A program made the position numbers and the translations under genes. Below the pieces are notes generated by a model, which was not told the DNA's origin, did no database searches, and saw nothing but the letters and a program-made list of their open reading frames with translations. From an uncultured bacterium (lineage in GTDB: Bacteria; Acidobacteriota; Thermoanaerobaculia; Multivoradales; JAHEKO01), in the NCBI GenBank assembly GCA_938016625.1, contig CALILB010000116.1, forward strand, positions 1-11,096: 11,096 nt of DNA. The letters run 5' to 3'. Numbering within the stretch: the stretch's first letter is position 1; each line of letters opens with the position of its first letter. Of the stretch, positions 1-6,856 are shown one piece after another.

Positions 1-704
1 GTGTCCCTCATGATGGACGAGATGAGCGACACCGAGCTGTCGCCCTGGAAGGGCCTCTCCCCGGTGGCCAGCTCGTAAAGGACCACTCCCAAAGAGAAGA
101 TGTCGTTGCGGCCATCGATCTGCCCGCCCTCCAACTGCTCCGGCGACATGTAGGGTACGGTCCCCAGGATGCGGCCCTCCTCGGTCAGCGGTTCGGTGGG
201 CAGCTGGGTGGCCATCTCGGGAGCCGTCTCCTGACGGAGCTTGGCCAGGCCAAAGTCCAACACCTTCACCCGGCCGTCCTTGGTGACCATGATGTTGCCC
301 GGCTTCAAGTCCCGGTGGATGACGCCTTTCTCATGCGCGGCCGCCAAGGCATCGGCCAGCGGAATGGCAATCTCGAAGATCCGCGCCAGCCGCATCCCGC
401 CCCTTGGGATCAAATCTGAGAGCCGCTCGCCCTCCACCAGCTGCATGGTGAGGAAGTGGACTCCATTTGCTTCCTCTACTGAGTAGATGGTGACGATGTT
501 GGGATGGTCGAGCGCGGCGAGAGTCTCCGCCTCCCGCTGGAATCGGTCCAGGCGCTCCCGACTCGCCGCCAGCTCCGGCGGCAGCACTTTCAATGCAACC
601 TGCCGCTTCAAAGTGGCGTCCTCGGCGAGAAACACCTCCCCCATCCCACCCGCACCGAGCTTGTCCAAGATCTTGTAATGGCCGAGGTTCTGGCCAACCA
701 CCAT
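1..704 (-). CDS. Ser/Thr protein kinase, N-terminal part (runs off left edge)
   Basis: Reading leftwards from an ATG at 704, 234 codons are open to the window edge. The frame spells a nearly complete bacterial Hanks-type kinase domain. It has a Gly-rich loop (LGAGGMGEVF, residues 16-25), the ATP-anchoring lysine in VALK (K39), the helix-C glutamate (about E58), HRDLKPGN (130-137, catalytic D132 and N137), DFG (150-152) and GTVPYMSPEQ (181-190) closing the activation segment. The subdomain IX region has NDIFSLG. All catalytic residues are present, so it should be an active ATP-dependent kinase. A GGGGGCGG stretch just before the ATG can act as the ribosome binding site. The C-terminal part lies outside the window. 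In this family it usually carries a membrane segment and sensor or repeat domains (TPR, WD40, PASTA), which cannot be seen here. No cognate substrate gene is visible. Confidence 0.95.
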   Translation of the reverse strand, partial: MVVGQNLGHYKILDKLGAGGMGEVFLAEDATLKRQVALKVLPPELAASRERLDRFQREAETLAALDHPNIVTIYSVEEANGVHFLTMQLVEGERLSDLIPRGGMRLARIFEIAIPLADALAAAHEKGVIHRDLKPGNIMVTKDGRVKVLDFGLAKLRQETAPEMATQLPTEPLTEEGRILGTVPYMSPEQLEGGQIDGRNDIFSLGVVLYELATGERPFQGDSSVSLISSIMRD

Positions 705-1254
705 GACCGCCCCCTTTTGCGATCAATGGCCCGATACTACGCCTGTCAGCACTGGACGGCACCACCCCTGAGGGCAGGTGGCTACGACCTGTCTCGATTG
801 GCGAGCTCGGTGCGGCTGTCTCGCGAAGGGGTGCCTGATTTGGCCATATATCTCCTGACCATCCGTCAAAGCCACCCGAGTATCTTCAGGGGCAACCTCG
901 TCCGACCAGCCCTCGCGTTGCGATTCGCCAGCAAATACCTGGAGTTCTTAGCGCATGGGCTCCGAGAGTCCAAAGCAGAGGCCTGCACCCCAGTCATTCG
1001 GTGACCAGACCGAGATTTCGATATCAAGAAAGTCCAAATTTCCTCTTGACAGACTTTTTGCGGACATTCTCGACGGGTCGCGAATCTGGCACGAATGCCC
1101 TCTGTGAGCCCCACATCTACGGGCTGAGACCCCTTCTCGGACCTCGAGACGCGATCGTTTCGAGGGGTCCCGATCACCCCGCCAGCGGCCCCTCATAGCC
1201 TCGAAAAACCCAATGATAGATTGAGAAAAACGGGCTTTCCGCAAGGGAGATGTC
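705..1254. other. 550-bp intergenic region between kinase and HNH gene
   Basis: This gap separates the divergently read kinase and HNH genes and must hold promoters for both. Reading frames cross it (for example 726-1004 on plus), but they lack a Shine-Dalgarno sequence and recognisable protein content, so I call no gene. A perfect TTGACA occurs at 1046-1051 on plus, but no good -10 box lies 16-18 bp after it. Nested inverted repeats at 1128-1169 are listed separately. The stretch just before the HNH start is locally AT-richer (about 1200-1230), which would suit a promoter. I cannot point to a convincing one. Confidence 0.5.
1128..1169. repeat. Nested inverted repeats upstream of the HNH gene
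   Basis: Two alternative stem-loops share sequence. The outer arms GACCCCT (1128-1134) and AGGGGTC (1163-1169) are perfect complements. The inner arms CCTCGAGA (1142-1149) and TTTCGAGG (1158-1165) pair over 8 bp with one G-T wobble around an 8-nt loop. The right arms overlap, so only one stem could form fully at a time. It lies 85 bp before the HNH start codon. It could be an operator, a leader structure or chance; there is no T-tract to make it an intrinsic terminator. Confidence 0.4.
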
Positions 1255-2682
1255 ATGAGCCGACAACTCGAACAGACTCACTCTCACGACCCGGTCGAAG
1301 GGCCCCCAAAGCCCCTCGAGCGGCTGGGCGACGAGATCGCCGAGCTCTCGGCCCACATCAACGCGGCCACTTATCGACTGTTGACCCTCATCCGGGAGTT
1401 CGACCAGCGGGGCGGATGGGGCGACGGCTTTAGCTCGTGCGCCCACTGGCTGAATTGGCGGACGGGTCTCAACAAGGGGGCCGCCCGCGAAAAGGTGCGG
1501 GTGGCGCGGGCGCTAGGGGAGCTGCCTGTGATCGGTGAGGCGATGCGGAAGGGCGAGCTTTCCTACTCCAAGGTGCGGGCCCTGACCCGGGTGGCGACTG
1601 CGGAGAACGAGCAAGAGCTCCTGAACTTTGCCCGGGCCGGCACCGCCTCTCATGTGGAGACGCTGGTACGGGCCTGGCGCAGGGTAGACAGACAGGAAGA
1701 GCTCGAAGAGGCGGACAAGCGTCACCAACACCGTTACGTCCGAGCCTATACGGACGAGGACGGGATGCTGGTGCTCCGCGCCCGGCTCGAGCCCGAGGTG
1801 GGGGCGGTGGTGATGCGGGCGCTCGAAGCCGCGGCCGATCGGCTCTACCGGGAGACCGAGGATGGGGAGAAGACGGAGGAGAAGGAGATCTCAGGCGAGC
1901 AGAAACGGGCCGATGGCCTGGGGCTGGTGGCAGAGAGTGCTCTCAAGGGCGAGCTCGACAACGGCACCCGGGGAGATCGGTTCCAGGTGGTGGTGCATGT
2001 GGATGCCGAGGCGCTGGAGGATCCCGACCAGCCCAGCCAGTCGGTGCTGGAGGACGGGATACGCGTTTCCGCGGAAACGTCTCGGCGGCTGGCCTGTGAT
2101 GCTGCCAAGGTGGTGATGACCCACAGTCCCGATGGCTCGGTGCTGGATGTGGGGAGGAAAACGCGCTCAGTGCCACCTGCTTTGAGGCGGGCGCTGACCC
2201 ATCGCGACCGGAGCTGTCGTTTTCCAGGCTGTGGTTTGAAGTTCTGCGACGCCCATCACATCGAGCACTGGGCCGAAGGGGGCAGAACGAAGCTCGACAA
2301 TCTCCTGTTGCTCTGTCGATTCCACCACCGGCTGGTGCACGAAGGGGGCATCCGGGTCAAGATGCTTCCGGATGGCGCCCCGAGGTTCTCGCGGGCCGAC
2401 GGCCGGCCTATCCCGTTGGCCCCCAGACCACCGGTTCTGGCCCAAGATCCGCTCGTTGTGTTCGAGCAGCGCCATCGCGAAGAGGGGTTGGAGATCGATG
2501 CCGAGACCGGCTTTCCGAGCTGGGATGGCGGGTCCTGGGATCTCAACTGGGGGTTGTACTGCCTCCGATCGATCGGCAGGCCAAAAGAACGTTCCCGCGG
2601 GAACGTTCGGAGCAATCCACAACCTCTCGGCTCTACTCAGCTGCAACTAACAGGAAGCGCCGGTAATGACCCCCAGTACTAA
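1255..2682 (+). CDS. DUF222 / 13E12-type HNH endonuclease protein
   Basis: This 475-aa protein starts at an ATG preceded by AAGGGAGATG. Residues about 22-300 match the DUF222 (REP13E12-type) region by eye: a helical N-terminus with W55...SCAHWLNWRTG (61-71), an acidic linker with a run of E/K (199-219), and the family-typical SAETSRRLACDA (272-283). The HNH nuclease domain follows at about 315-362. It has cysteine pairs for zinc at C321/C326 and C354, the His-His-Ile core at 334-336, N349, and HH at 357-358. Such proteins are multicopy in many actinobacteria and also occur in other high-GC phyla. Their biological job is not settled, and DNA cleavage is inferred from the HNH residues. The tail after residue about 440 is Gln/Gly/Ser-rich and unlike the conserved core. 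Two related palindromes lie in the coding sequence (2064-2079 and 2587-2608). It faces the beta-lactamase-type gene, with 13 bp between the stop codons. Confidence 0.93.
   Translation: MSRQLEQTHSHDPVEGPPKPLERLGDEIAELSAHINAATYRLLTLIREFDQRGGWGDGFSSCAHWLNWRTGLNKGAAREKVRVARALGELPVIGEAMRKGELSYSKVRALTRVATAENEQELLNFARAGTASHVETLVRAWRRVDRQEELEEADKRHQHRYVRAYTDEDGMLVLRARLEPEVGAVVMRALEAAADRLYRETEDGEKTEEKEISGEQKRADGLGLVAESALKGELDNGTRGDRFQVVVHVDAEALEDPDQPSQSVLEDGIRVSAETSRRLACDAAKVVMTHSPDGSVLDVGRKTRSVPPALRRALTHRDRSCRFPGCGLKFCDAHHIEHWAEGGRTKLDNLLLLCRFHHRLVHEGGIRVKMLPDGAPRFSRADGRPIPLAPRPPVLAQDPLVVFEQRHREEGLEIDAETGFPSWDGGSWDLNWGLYCLRSIGRPKERSRGNVRSNPQPLGSTQLQLTGSAGNDPQY
2064..2079. repeat. 16-bp perfect palindrome inside the HNH gene (copy 1)
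   Basis: The sequence CGTTTCCGCGGAAACG is its own reverse complement. It covers codons 270-275 and encodes the start of the conserved VSAETS motif. It matches the core of the palindrome at 2587-2608 except for one symmetric pair of bases (T/A here, C/G there). Confidence 0.85.
2587..2608. repeat. 22-bp perfect palindrome near the 3' end of the HNH gene (copy 2)
   Basis: The half-site GAACGTTCCCG is followed immediately by its exact reverse complement, giving 22 bp with perfect dyad symmetry and no spacer. The 16-bp core CGTTCCCGCGGGAACG (2590-2605) differs from copy 1 at only the two symmetric positions. It lies in the weakly conserved C-terminal tail, about 75 bp before the stop codon. No T-tract follows, so an intrinsic terminator is unlikely. 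A protein-binding site, a repeat element or a recognition site are possible readings. Confidence 0.85.
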
Positions 2683-2695
2683 AGCCAAAGGAAGC

Positions 2696-4096
2696 TCATT
2701 GGGTTTCCTTCTGCAGTTGCATGATTGGAATACCGTCGACCTCGAGATTCAGTGCGGTGATCGTGTCTTCGTCGGTTCGGATGAACGCATAGGTTGCCCT
2801 TGAAGCCTGGGCATAGAATCGGTTTTCGTCTTCGGCAAACAGGGGCGTTTTGTTGCCGTTCGGGCGGACCAGATAGAGCTGATGCCGCTCCGCTTCGAGT
2901 TTGAACTCGATGGGATTTCCCAAATATTGTCCGATGTAGTTTCCAGTGAATTGGGCCAAATCTCTTGCTGTCGGCGTGATTGGGGTTGGGAGTGGCACGG
3001 TTTGGCCGGTGGCGATGACAGCCAGCTCTTCGCCGAATCGCCCAATGTATTGATTCTCGTCATTGCTGAGGATCACGACGGTGGTTTGGTTGTCGGGGAC
3101 TACCAGTAGATAGCTGTGGAATCCGAAAATACCGCCGGAGTGTGAGTAGGCAACCATACCGTTTGTCAGGGTGCGTTCGTAGATCCCATAACAATAGTTG
3201 TGGAGATTTTCCGTCGTCATTTTGTCGACGAGCTGGGGACTGAATAGTCTTCCCGAATATAGTGCCTCGGTCCATTTGTGCAGATCGTGTGCTGTGGAGA
3301 CCATGGCTCCGGCGGTGAAAATAACGCTCATATCAAACGCTTCTTGATGTGGCTCCAGCGTTCCGGAGGGCATCCTTCGATATCCGACGGCGAATTGACC
3401 ACCAGCGTGCTGGTTTCGGATTTGTTGAAAATCCCCCTGTTCCGGCAAGAAAGTGTGTGTCATCTCAGCTTTTTCAAAGAGGTGTTGGGCGAAAAAGGAC
3501 GCAGCTGACCTTCCGGTGATCTGCTCGATCAACACCCCCAGTAACAAGAAGCCTGAGTTGCTGTACTCAAATCTCGAACCCGGTTCGAATCGCAATGGCT
3601 CTCCAACAAACGTGGCCAGCAGGTCCGCTCGGGTGGCGGGGCCGAGAAGCTGTTGAGTGGCGCCTTCAGCAAATGGTGCCGCGGCGATCCCAGATGTATT
3701 TGAAAGAAGCTGATGGATGGTCAGATCCCGCGCGGGTTCTGCCAGATCAGGCATGTACGATCCGATTTCGACGGAGAGATCGAGTTTTCCCTGATCTACG
3801 AGTACCAAAATTGCTGCGACGACGAACTGTTTGGTCAGCGACCCGATTTGGAATTGGGTTTGGGCGGTGGTTTCTTTTTGGGTGGAGAGATCTGCCGGTC
3901 CATCACCGCGTTCAAAGACAACGCTACCTTGTGTGGCGACCAGCACATAGCCGGTAAAGTGATGTCGTTTCTCTAACGCGGAGAAGTGGGAAGCCAGCTG
4001 TTGTGGAAGATTCTCGTGAACGGTAGAAGGAGGGGCTGCCACGCCAAACACCGTGGCGGTGAAAACAAGAAGTAGACCAATCGCAGACCGTTTCAT
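2696..4096 (-). CDS. Secreted class-C beta-lactamase-type serine hydrolase
   Basis: I chose the ATG at 4096 (466 aa) because it opens a classic signal peptide: MKR, then a hydrophobic stretch to about residue 21. An in-frame ATG at 4213 would add 39 residues ahead of the signal peptide and overlap the divergent gene. The active-site motifs of the serine beta-lactamase/PBP fold are present: SLTK (nucleophile S86, K89), YSN (178-180) and HSG (319-321) in place of KTG. After about residue 375 there is a C-terminal beta-rich domain, as in many class-C-like esterases and D-amino-acid hydrolases. It should act in the periplasm or outside the cell. The substrate could be a beta-lactam, a peptidoglycan peptide or an ester; the motifs do not decide. 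One 60-bp line of the gene is about 52% GC, against about 67% in a line of the neighbouring peptidase gene, so it may have been acquired by transfer. Confidence 0.92.
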   Translation of the reverse strand: MKRSAIGLLLVFTATVFGVAAPPSTVHENLPQQLASHFSALEKRHHFTGYVLVATQGSVVFERGDGPADLSTQKETTAQTQFQIGSLTKQFVVAAILVLVDQGKLDLSVEIGSYMPDLAEPARDLTIHQLLSNTSGIAAAPFAEGATQQLLGPATRADLLATFVGEPLRFEPGSRFEYSNSGFLLLGVLIEQITGRSAASFFAQHLFEKAEMTHTFLPEQGDFQQIRNQHAGGQFAVGYRRMPSGTLEPHQEAFDMSVIFTAGAMVSTAHDLHKWTEALYSGRLFSPQLVDKMTTENLHNYCYGIYERTLTNGMVAYSHSGGIFGFHSYLLVVPDNQTTVVILSNDENQYIGRFGEELAVIATGQTVPLPTPITPTARDLAQFTGNYIGQYLGNPIEFKLEAERHQLYLVRPNGNKTPLFAEDENRFYAQASRATYAFIRTDEDTITALNLEVDGIPIMQLQKETQ

Positions 4097-4160
4097 TTTT
4101 CCGTACGCCCTGAGCTTATGGCATAGTGATTCCGATGAGGTTTCAAAGCCGAGCTCCTTA
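4097..4160. promoter_or_regulatory. 64-bp divergent promoter region
   Basis: The start codons of the beta-lactamase-type gene (minus) and the M1-like peptidase gene (plus) point away from each other across this gap, so both promoters should overlap here or reach into the genes. AT-rich hexamers such as TATGGC (about 4119-4124) could be -10 boxes, but no clear -35/-10 pair is visible. Neither gene has a strong Shine-Dalgarno sequence. Confidence 0.4.
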
Positions 4161-5540
4161 ATGCGACGCGTACTCGCTGCGATCTCGCTTCTTCTCGCTG
4201 CGACGACCGCCAACGCGGATCGACCGACGGTCTACCGCCTGGAGATCGTCCTCGATCCTCCCACCGGAAGCATCGAGGTTCGGGGCGAGGTGGGGGTGAC
4301 ACTCTCGACAGTCGGCCCGCGAGTCCTGCCCCTCCGTCTGCACGAGGGCTTCGAGGTGCGACGGGTTTCGCTCGACGGTCAGCCCCTCGAGGTCACTACG
4401 GTTCCCGCCGAGGCGACCAGACTCCAGCCGGCAACGCAACTCGTCAAGATCCATCTGCCAGCGACGGTCGAGGACCCGGAGATCCAGCTCCAGGTCGAAT
4501 ACGGAGGCCATCTCAATCGGCTCCCCCAGTTCGGCACGCCAGCCGCGGAGGGAGAGGACAGGTTTCTCGACGACACGATCGATGCGGAGCGGGTGGAGCT
4601 CGCCTGGTATTCGGCCTGGTATTTGCAGCTCGGAGACTTCGGTCAGACGTTCGAGGCGGATCTTCTTGTCGCCTTGCCAAAGGGATGGACGCTGGTCGGG
4701 CTTGGTGAGCCGTCGCCGCCGACCCAGAGCGGGAGTCGAACCCGGGTCCGATGGTCGGCAAAGGCCATCCAGGACCTCGTCCTCATCGCCTCTCCTGACT
4801 TCGAAGTCGTGCGAGTTCAGCAGGACGACGGCACCGTGGAGATCTACTCCAGCCGCCTCCCCCGGCCCTTCGTCAAACGACAGGCCGAGGAGATCCGCAC
4901 CGCCCTCGAGCTGTTCGAGCAGACCCTCGGGAGAGCCGAGGGCACATCGGCGACGGTCCGCCTCGTCTACTCTCCACGCAAGGCGGGACAGGGTGGCTAC
5001 TCCCGGGCGCCCCTCATTGTCGCCTCGGAAGGGGTGGTTCTCGATGGACTCGCGGAGGGCGAGGTGACCTCCATGCTCGGCGGCCTCGCTCACGAGGCGG
5101 CACACTTCTGGTGGCACTTCGGCGTCGGCCAGGGTGACTGGATGAACGAGACATTCGCCGAGTACTTTGCACGGTTCGCGGTCGAACGGATCCTCGGCGA
5201 GGAGCGACCTCTGGCCCGGGCACAGCGGGCGGTGAGCCGTCTCCCCGACGACGCCCCACCGCTGGCCGAGGTGCCGGCCGACAATTCAGGCGATGGCTAC
5301 ACGATCCGGTACTTCAAGGGCAGCCTGATGCTCGACGCCCTGCGGACGGCCCTCGGAGACGAGGCCTTCTTCGCCCTCTGCCGGGAGTTCTACCTCGCCT
5401 TCCGCGGGCGCCGAATCGGGACGCGAGAGTTTCACAGCTTCTGGCAGCCCCGTCTGGGGGAGCACGCCGCCTTGCTAGATCTCTGGCTCGACTCCCCAGG
5501 CGCCGTTCCCGCGAGTACTGGTCCCAAAGCCGAGCTGTAG
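4161..5540 (+). CDS. Secreted compact M1-like (gluzincin) metallopeptidase
   Basis: The ATG at 4161 (459 aa) begins a signal peptide, MRR plus a Leu/Ala-rich core, with likely cleavage after ANA at residue 19. An in-frame ATG at 4053 would bury this signal and overlap the divergent gene. The zinc site is HEAAH (311-315), followed exactly 18 residues later by the third ligand E334 in NETFAEYFA. This HEXXH-X18-E spacing is that of family M1. YFKG (384-387) gives the catalytic tyrosine candidate Y384. The N-terminal 200 residues look like the beta-sandwich that precedes the catalytic domain in M1 enzymes. I do not see the GAMEN exopeptidase motif; the matching region reads YSRAPLIVASEG (about 280-291). 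At 459 aa it is much shorter than typical M1 aminopeptidases, so the C-terminal helical domain is reduced. It is expected to be an exported zinc peptidase; whether it is an aminopeptidase is uncertain. Confidence 0.88.
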   Translation: MRRVLAAISLLLAATTANADRPTVYRLEIVLDPPTGSIEVRGEVGVTLSTVGPRVLPLRLHEGFEVRRVSLDGQPLEVTTVPAEATRLQPATQLVKIHLPATVEDPEIQLQVEYGGHLNRLPQFGTPAAEGEDRFLDDTIDAERVELAWYSAWYLQLGDFGQTFEADLLVALPKGWTLVGLGEPSPPTQSGSRTRVRWSAKAIQDLVLIASPDFEVVRVQQDDGTVEIYSSRLPRPFVKRQAEEIRTALELFEQTLGRAEGTSATVRLVYSPRKAGQGGYSRAPLIVASEGVVLDGLAEGEVTSMLGGLAHEAAHFWWHFGVGQGDWMNETFAEYFARFAVERILGEERPLARAQRAVSRLPDDAPPLAEVPADNSGDGYTIRYFKGSLMLDALRTALGDEAFFALCREFYLAFRGRRIGTREFHSFWQPRLGEHAALLDLWLDSPGAVPASTGPKAEL

Positions 5541-5677
5541 CCTGCCTAGGCGGGTCGATAAACCCTTATCGTCGACCTCGATTTCGTCCACGGCACCGGA
5601 TGCTACGCCAACAACCGCGCCCGGCAGACGCTAGGTTGACAGTGCCGTTCGAGAAGAACGGAAGGATCGATTGCCGA
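5541..5677. other. Gap between convergent genes with two stem-loops
   Basis: The M1-like gene (plus) and the DUF1566 gene (minus) end facing each other here. CGATAA (5556-5561) and TTATCG (5566-5571) form a 6-bp stem with a 4-nt loop just after the peptidase stop. CCGTTC (5645-5650) and GAACGG (5656-5661) form another 6-bp stem with a 5-nt loop, 16 bp beyond the DUF1566 stop. Neither is followed by a run of T on its strand, so they are weak candidates for factor-dependent termination or RNA end protection. Confidence 0.4.
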
Positions 5678-6550
5678 TCACGGTGCGTCACGAACCGGCC
5701 AGACATAGTTGGTGACGTCGGTCTTGATGGAGCCGCTGATGTTGCCGCTGCTAATGAGCACTTCCCAGGCGGTGTCGTTGCTGGCCGCGACCGAAGTGGA
5801 TGTCCAGTAGTAGCCTGACACCACGTCGGAGAACGGGTCGCCCTCAGACCACTGACCCGTCCCCGCCGTGTCCGGGACGGCTGGAAATACCAACTCGTAG
5901 TGCACCAGGGTATGTAACTCGTGCAAGTGGGGCAGCCGCCACTGGCCCGCCACCGAGCCGTCCGAGAGTCCACAGTCACCACCGTTGTGGTCCGTCGAGC
6001 CATCAAACAGTGTGTTGGCAAAGTCCAACGCGCCCGCCCAGTTCGTAGCCCCGTTGGCACAGTTTGCGTCCTCCAGCCAGACCAAAGCCGTCAGATTGTC
6101 CGTGACCGTCCCGTCCCCGTTCTTCGTGAACCGTGGGTTCGGCCACGTCACCCCCAGCTGCAGATCGCCGTCCTGCCCCAGACCGATGCCCGTCCCGCAC
6201 GTCGTCACCGCACCCGCGACGTCATAGCAGGTTGCCTGCCCCGTCCGGGGAACCAGAGCCAGCCCCAGAGCATCCACCTGTGCCTGCAGTGCCACGAGCA
6301 TGGTCTCTACGGTGGTCAAGTCGCCATCCAGGGCGAAATCGCTCCCCTCCATCCCGTCTACCTGGTCGGCATTGAGGCTCGGAACCATCGTCGTCGAGGC
6401 CACCGCCAAGGGCGCTGTCCCCGTGGCCACGTTCGACACCAACTGGCCGTCGCTCTCCACGTCTCCGTCGGTCTTGATGCTCTGGGCCGCAGCCACACCA
6501 ATCCATCCTGTGGCAACCACAGCCATCCAAACAAAAGTCGTTCTGCGCAT
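5678..6550 (-). CDS. Secreted DUF1566 (Lcl C-terminal-like) domain protein
   Basis: This is a 290-aa protein. I chose the ATG at 6550 because AGGAGGG sits 7 nt before it and it opens a signal peptide (MRR, hydrophobic core, AAA-Q cleavage near residue 22). An upstream in-frame ATG at 6589 lacks both. Residues about 54-75 carry a LNADQVDG motif, the short Asn-Ala-Asp...Asp-Gly repeat common in tail-fibre-like and secreted repeat proteins. A predicted short coiled coil with Leu/Val heptads follows (about 78-100). From about residue 137 the DUF1566 signature appears: TVTDNLTALVWLED, NWAGALDFAN, WRLPHLHELHTLV and YYWTSTSVA. DUF1566 domains are found in exported proteins of unknown or adhesion-related function. 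Four cysteines in residues 108-195 could form disulfides. The gene looks monocistronic, with a palindrome in its leader. Confidence 0.9.
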   Translation of the reverse strand: MRRTTFVWMAVVATGWIGVAAAQSIKTDGDVESDGQLVSNVATGTAPLAVASTTMVPSLNADQVDGMEGSDFALDGDLTTVETMLVALQAQVDALGLALVPRTGQATCYDVAGAVTTCGTGIGLGQDGDLQLGVTWPNPRFTKNGDGTVTDNLTALVWLEDANCANGATNWAGALDFANTLFDGSTDHNGGDCGLSDGSVAGQWRLPHLHELHTLVHYELVFPAVPDTAGTGQWSEGDPFSDVVSGYYWTSTSVAASNDTAWEVLISSGNISGSIKTDVTNYVWPVRDAP

Positions 6551-6556
6551 GACAAG

Positions 6557-6597
6557 CCCTCCTATCTGCCTCGAGGCAGAGTGAATCAACCATTATC
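6557..6597 (-). promoter_or_regulatory. Leader of the DUF1566 gene: -10-like box, 16-bp palindrome, RBS
   Basis: On the minus strand, in order: GATAAT at 6597-6592, one base off a consensus -10 box but with no recognisable -35; then TCTGCCTCGAGGCAGA, a perfect 16-bp palindrome at 6580-6565; then the Shine-Dalgarno AGGAGGG directly after it. The palindrome would lie at or just after the transcription start. It could be an operator, or a leader stem that affects access to the adjacent ribosome binding site. Confidence 0.5.
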
Positions 6598-6699
6598 GGG
6601 GCTCCCTTTACTGAGGGCAGTGGTAGCGGTCACATGCACTTTTCGAGCTGAAGACCGAGGGGGCGCTCCAGGTCCTGCGGGCAAGCTGTGGTTAGGTAA

Positions 6700-6799
6700 T
6701 GGCGGAAGCGCATGGGAATCGAACCCACCCTCGACGCCCCTTCAGACGCCGAACAACGGTTTTGAAGACCGCAGGAGGCACCAGCCCCCGAGCGCTTCC
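6700..6799 (-). tRNA. selC: Selenocysteine tRNA (anticodon TCA), CCA encoded
   Basis: The minus strand folds as a tRNA-Sec. The acceptor stem GGAAGCGC (6799-6792) pairs with GCGCTTCC (6711-6704) over 8 bp, one more than in ordinary tRNAs. A 6-bp D stem GGGGGC/GCCTCC has the 4-nt loop TGGT. The anticodon arm is GCGGT-CTTCAAA-ACCGT, placing TCA at positions 34-36, which reads UGA. A long variable arm with a stem TCGGCG/CGTCGA follows, then the T arm GTGGG-TTCGATT-CCCAT. The discriminator G and an encoded CCA end the gene. The long acceptor and D stems plus TCA are the hallmarks of bacterial tRNA-Sec, which SelA/SelB use to insert selenocysteine at UGA. It lies between the FmdB-type and DUF1566 genes on the same strand. 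No selA, selB or selD is in the window. A TACAAT at 6814-6809 may be its own -10 box, but no -35 was found. Confidence 0.95.
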
Positions 6800-6826
6800 G
6801 CGGGGGGGATTGTAACCAATTGGGGA

Positions 6827-6843
6827 GCGGCCCGCCGGGCCGC
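6827..6843 (-). terminator. GC-rich hairpin between the zinc-ribbon gene and selC
   Basis: GCGGCCC (6827-6833) and GGGCCGC (6837-6843) pair perfectly over 7 bp with a 3-nt loop, 13 bp after the zinc-ribbon stop codon. The following minus-strand sequence is not T-rich, so this is at best a weak or attenuating terminator. It may instead mark a processing boundary ahead of the tRNA. Confidence 0.45.
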
Positions 6844-6856
6844 CGGGTCACGCGGC

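Noticed and set aside
726..1004. Plus-strand open frame crossing the kinase upstream region
   Set aside because: It has no Shine-Dalgarno sequence, the longer version overlaps the kinase gene antisense, and the product shows no recognisable motif.
1046..1051. Perfect TTGACA as a promoter for the HNH gene
   Set aside because: No -10-like hexamer lies at 15-19 bp, and the HNH start is 200 bp away.
4158..5117. Long minus-strand open frame (319 codons) inside the peptidase gene
   Set aside because: It is antisense to a gene with an intact zinc site and signal peptide; its product is Arg/Glu-rich, as expected for a GC-rich shadow frame.
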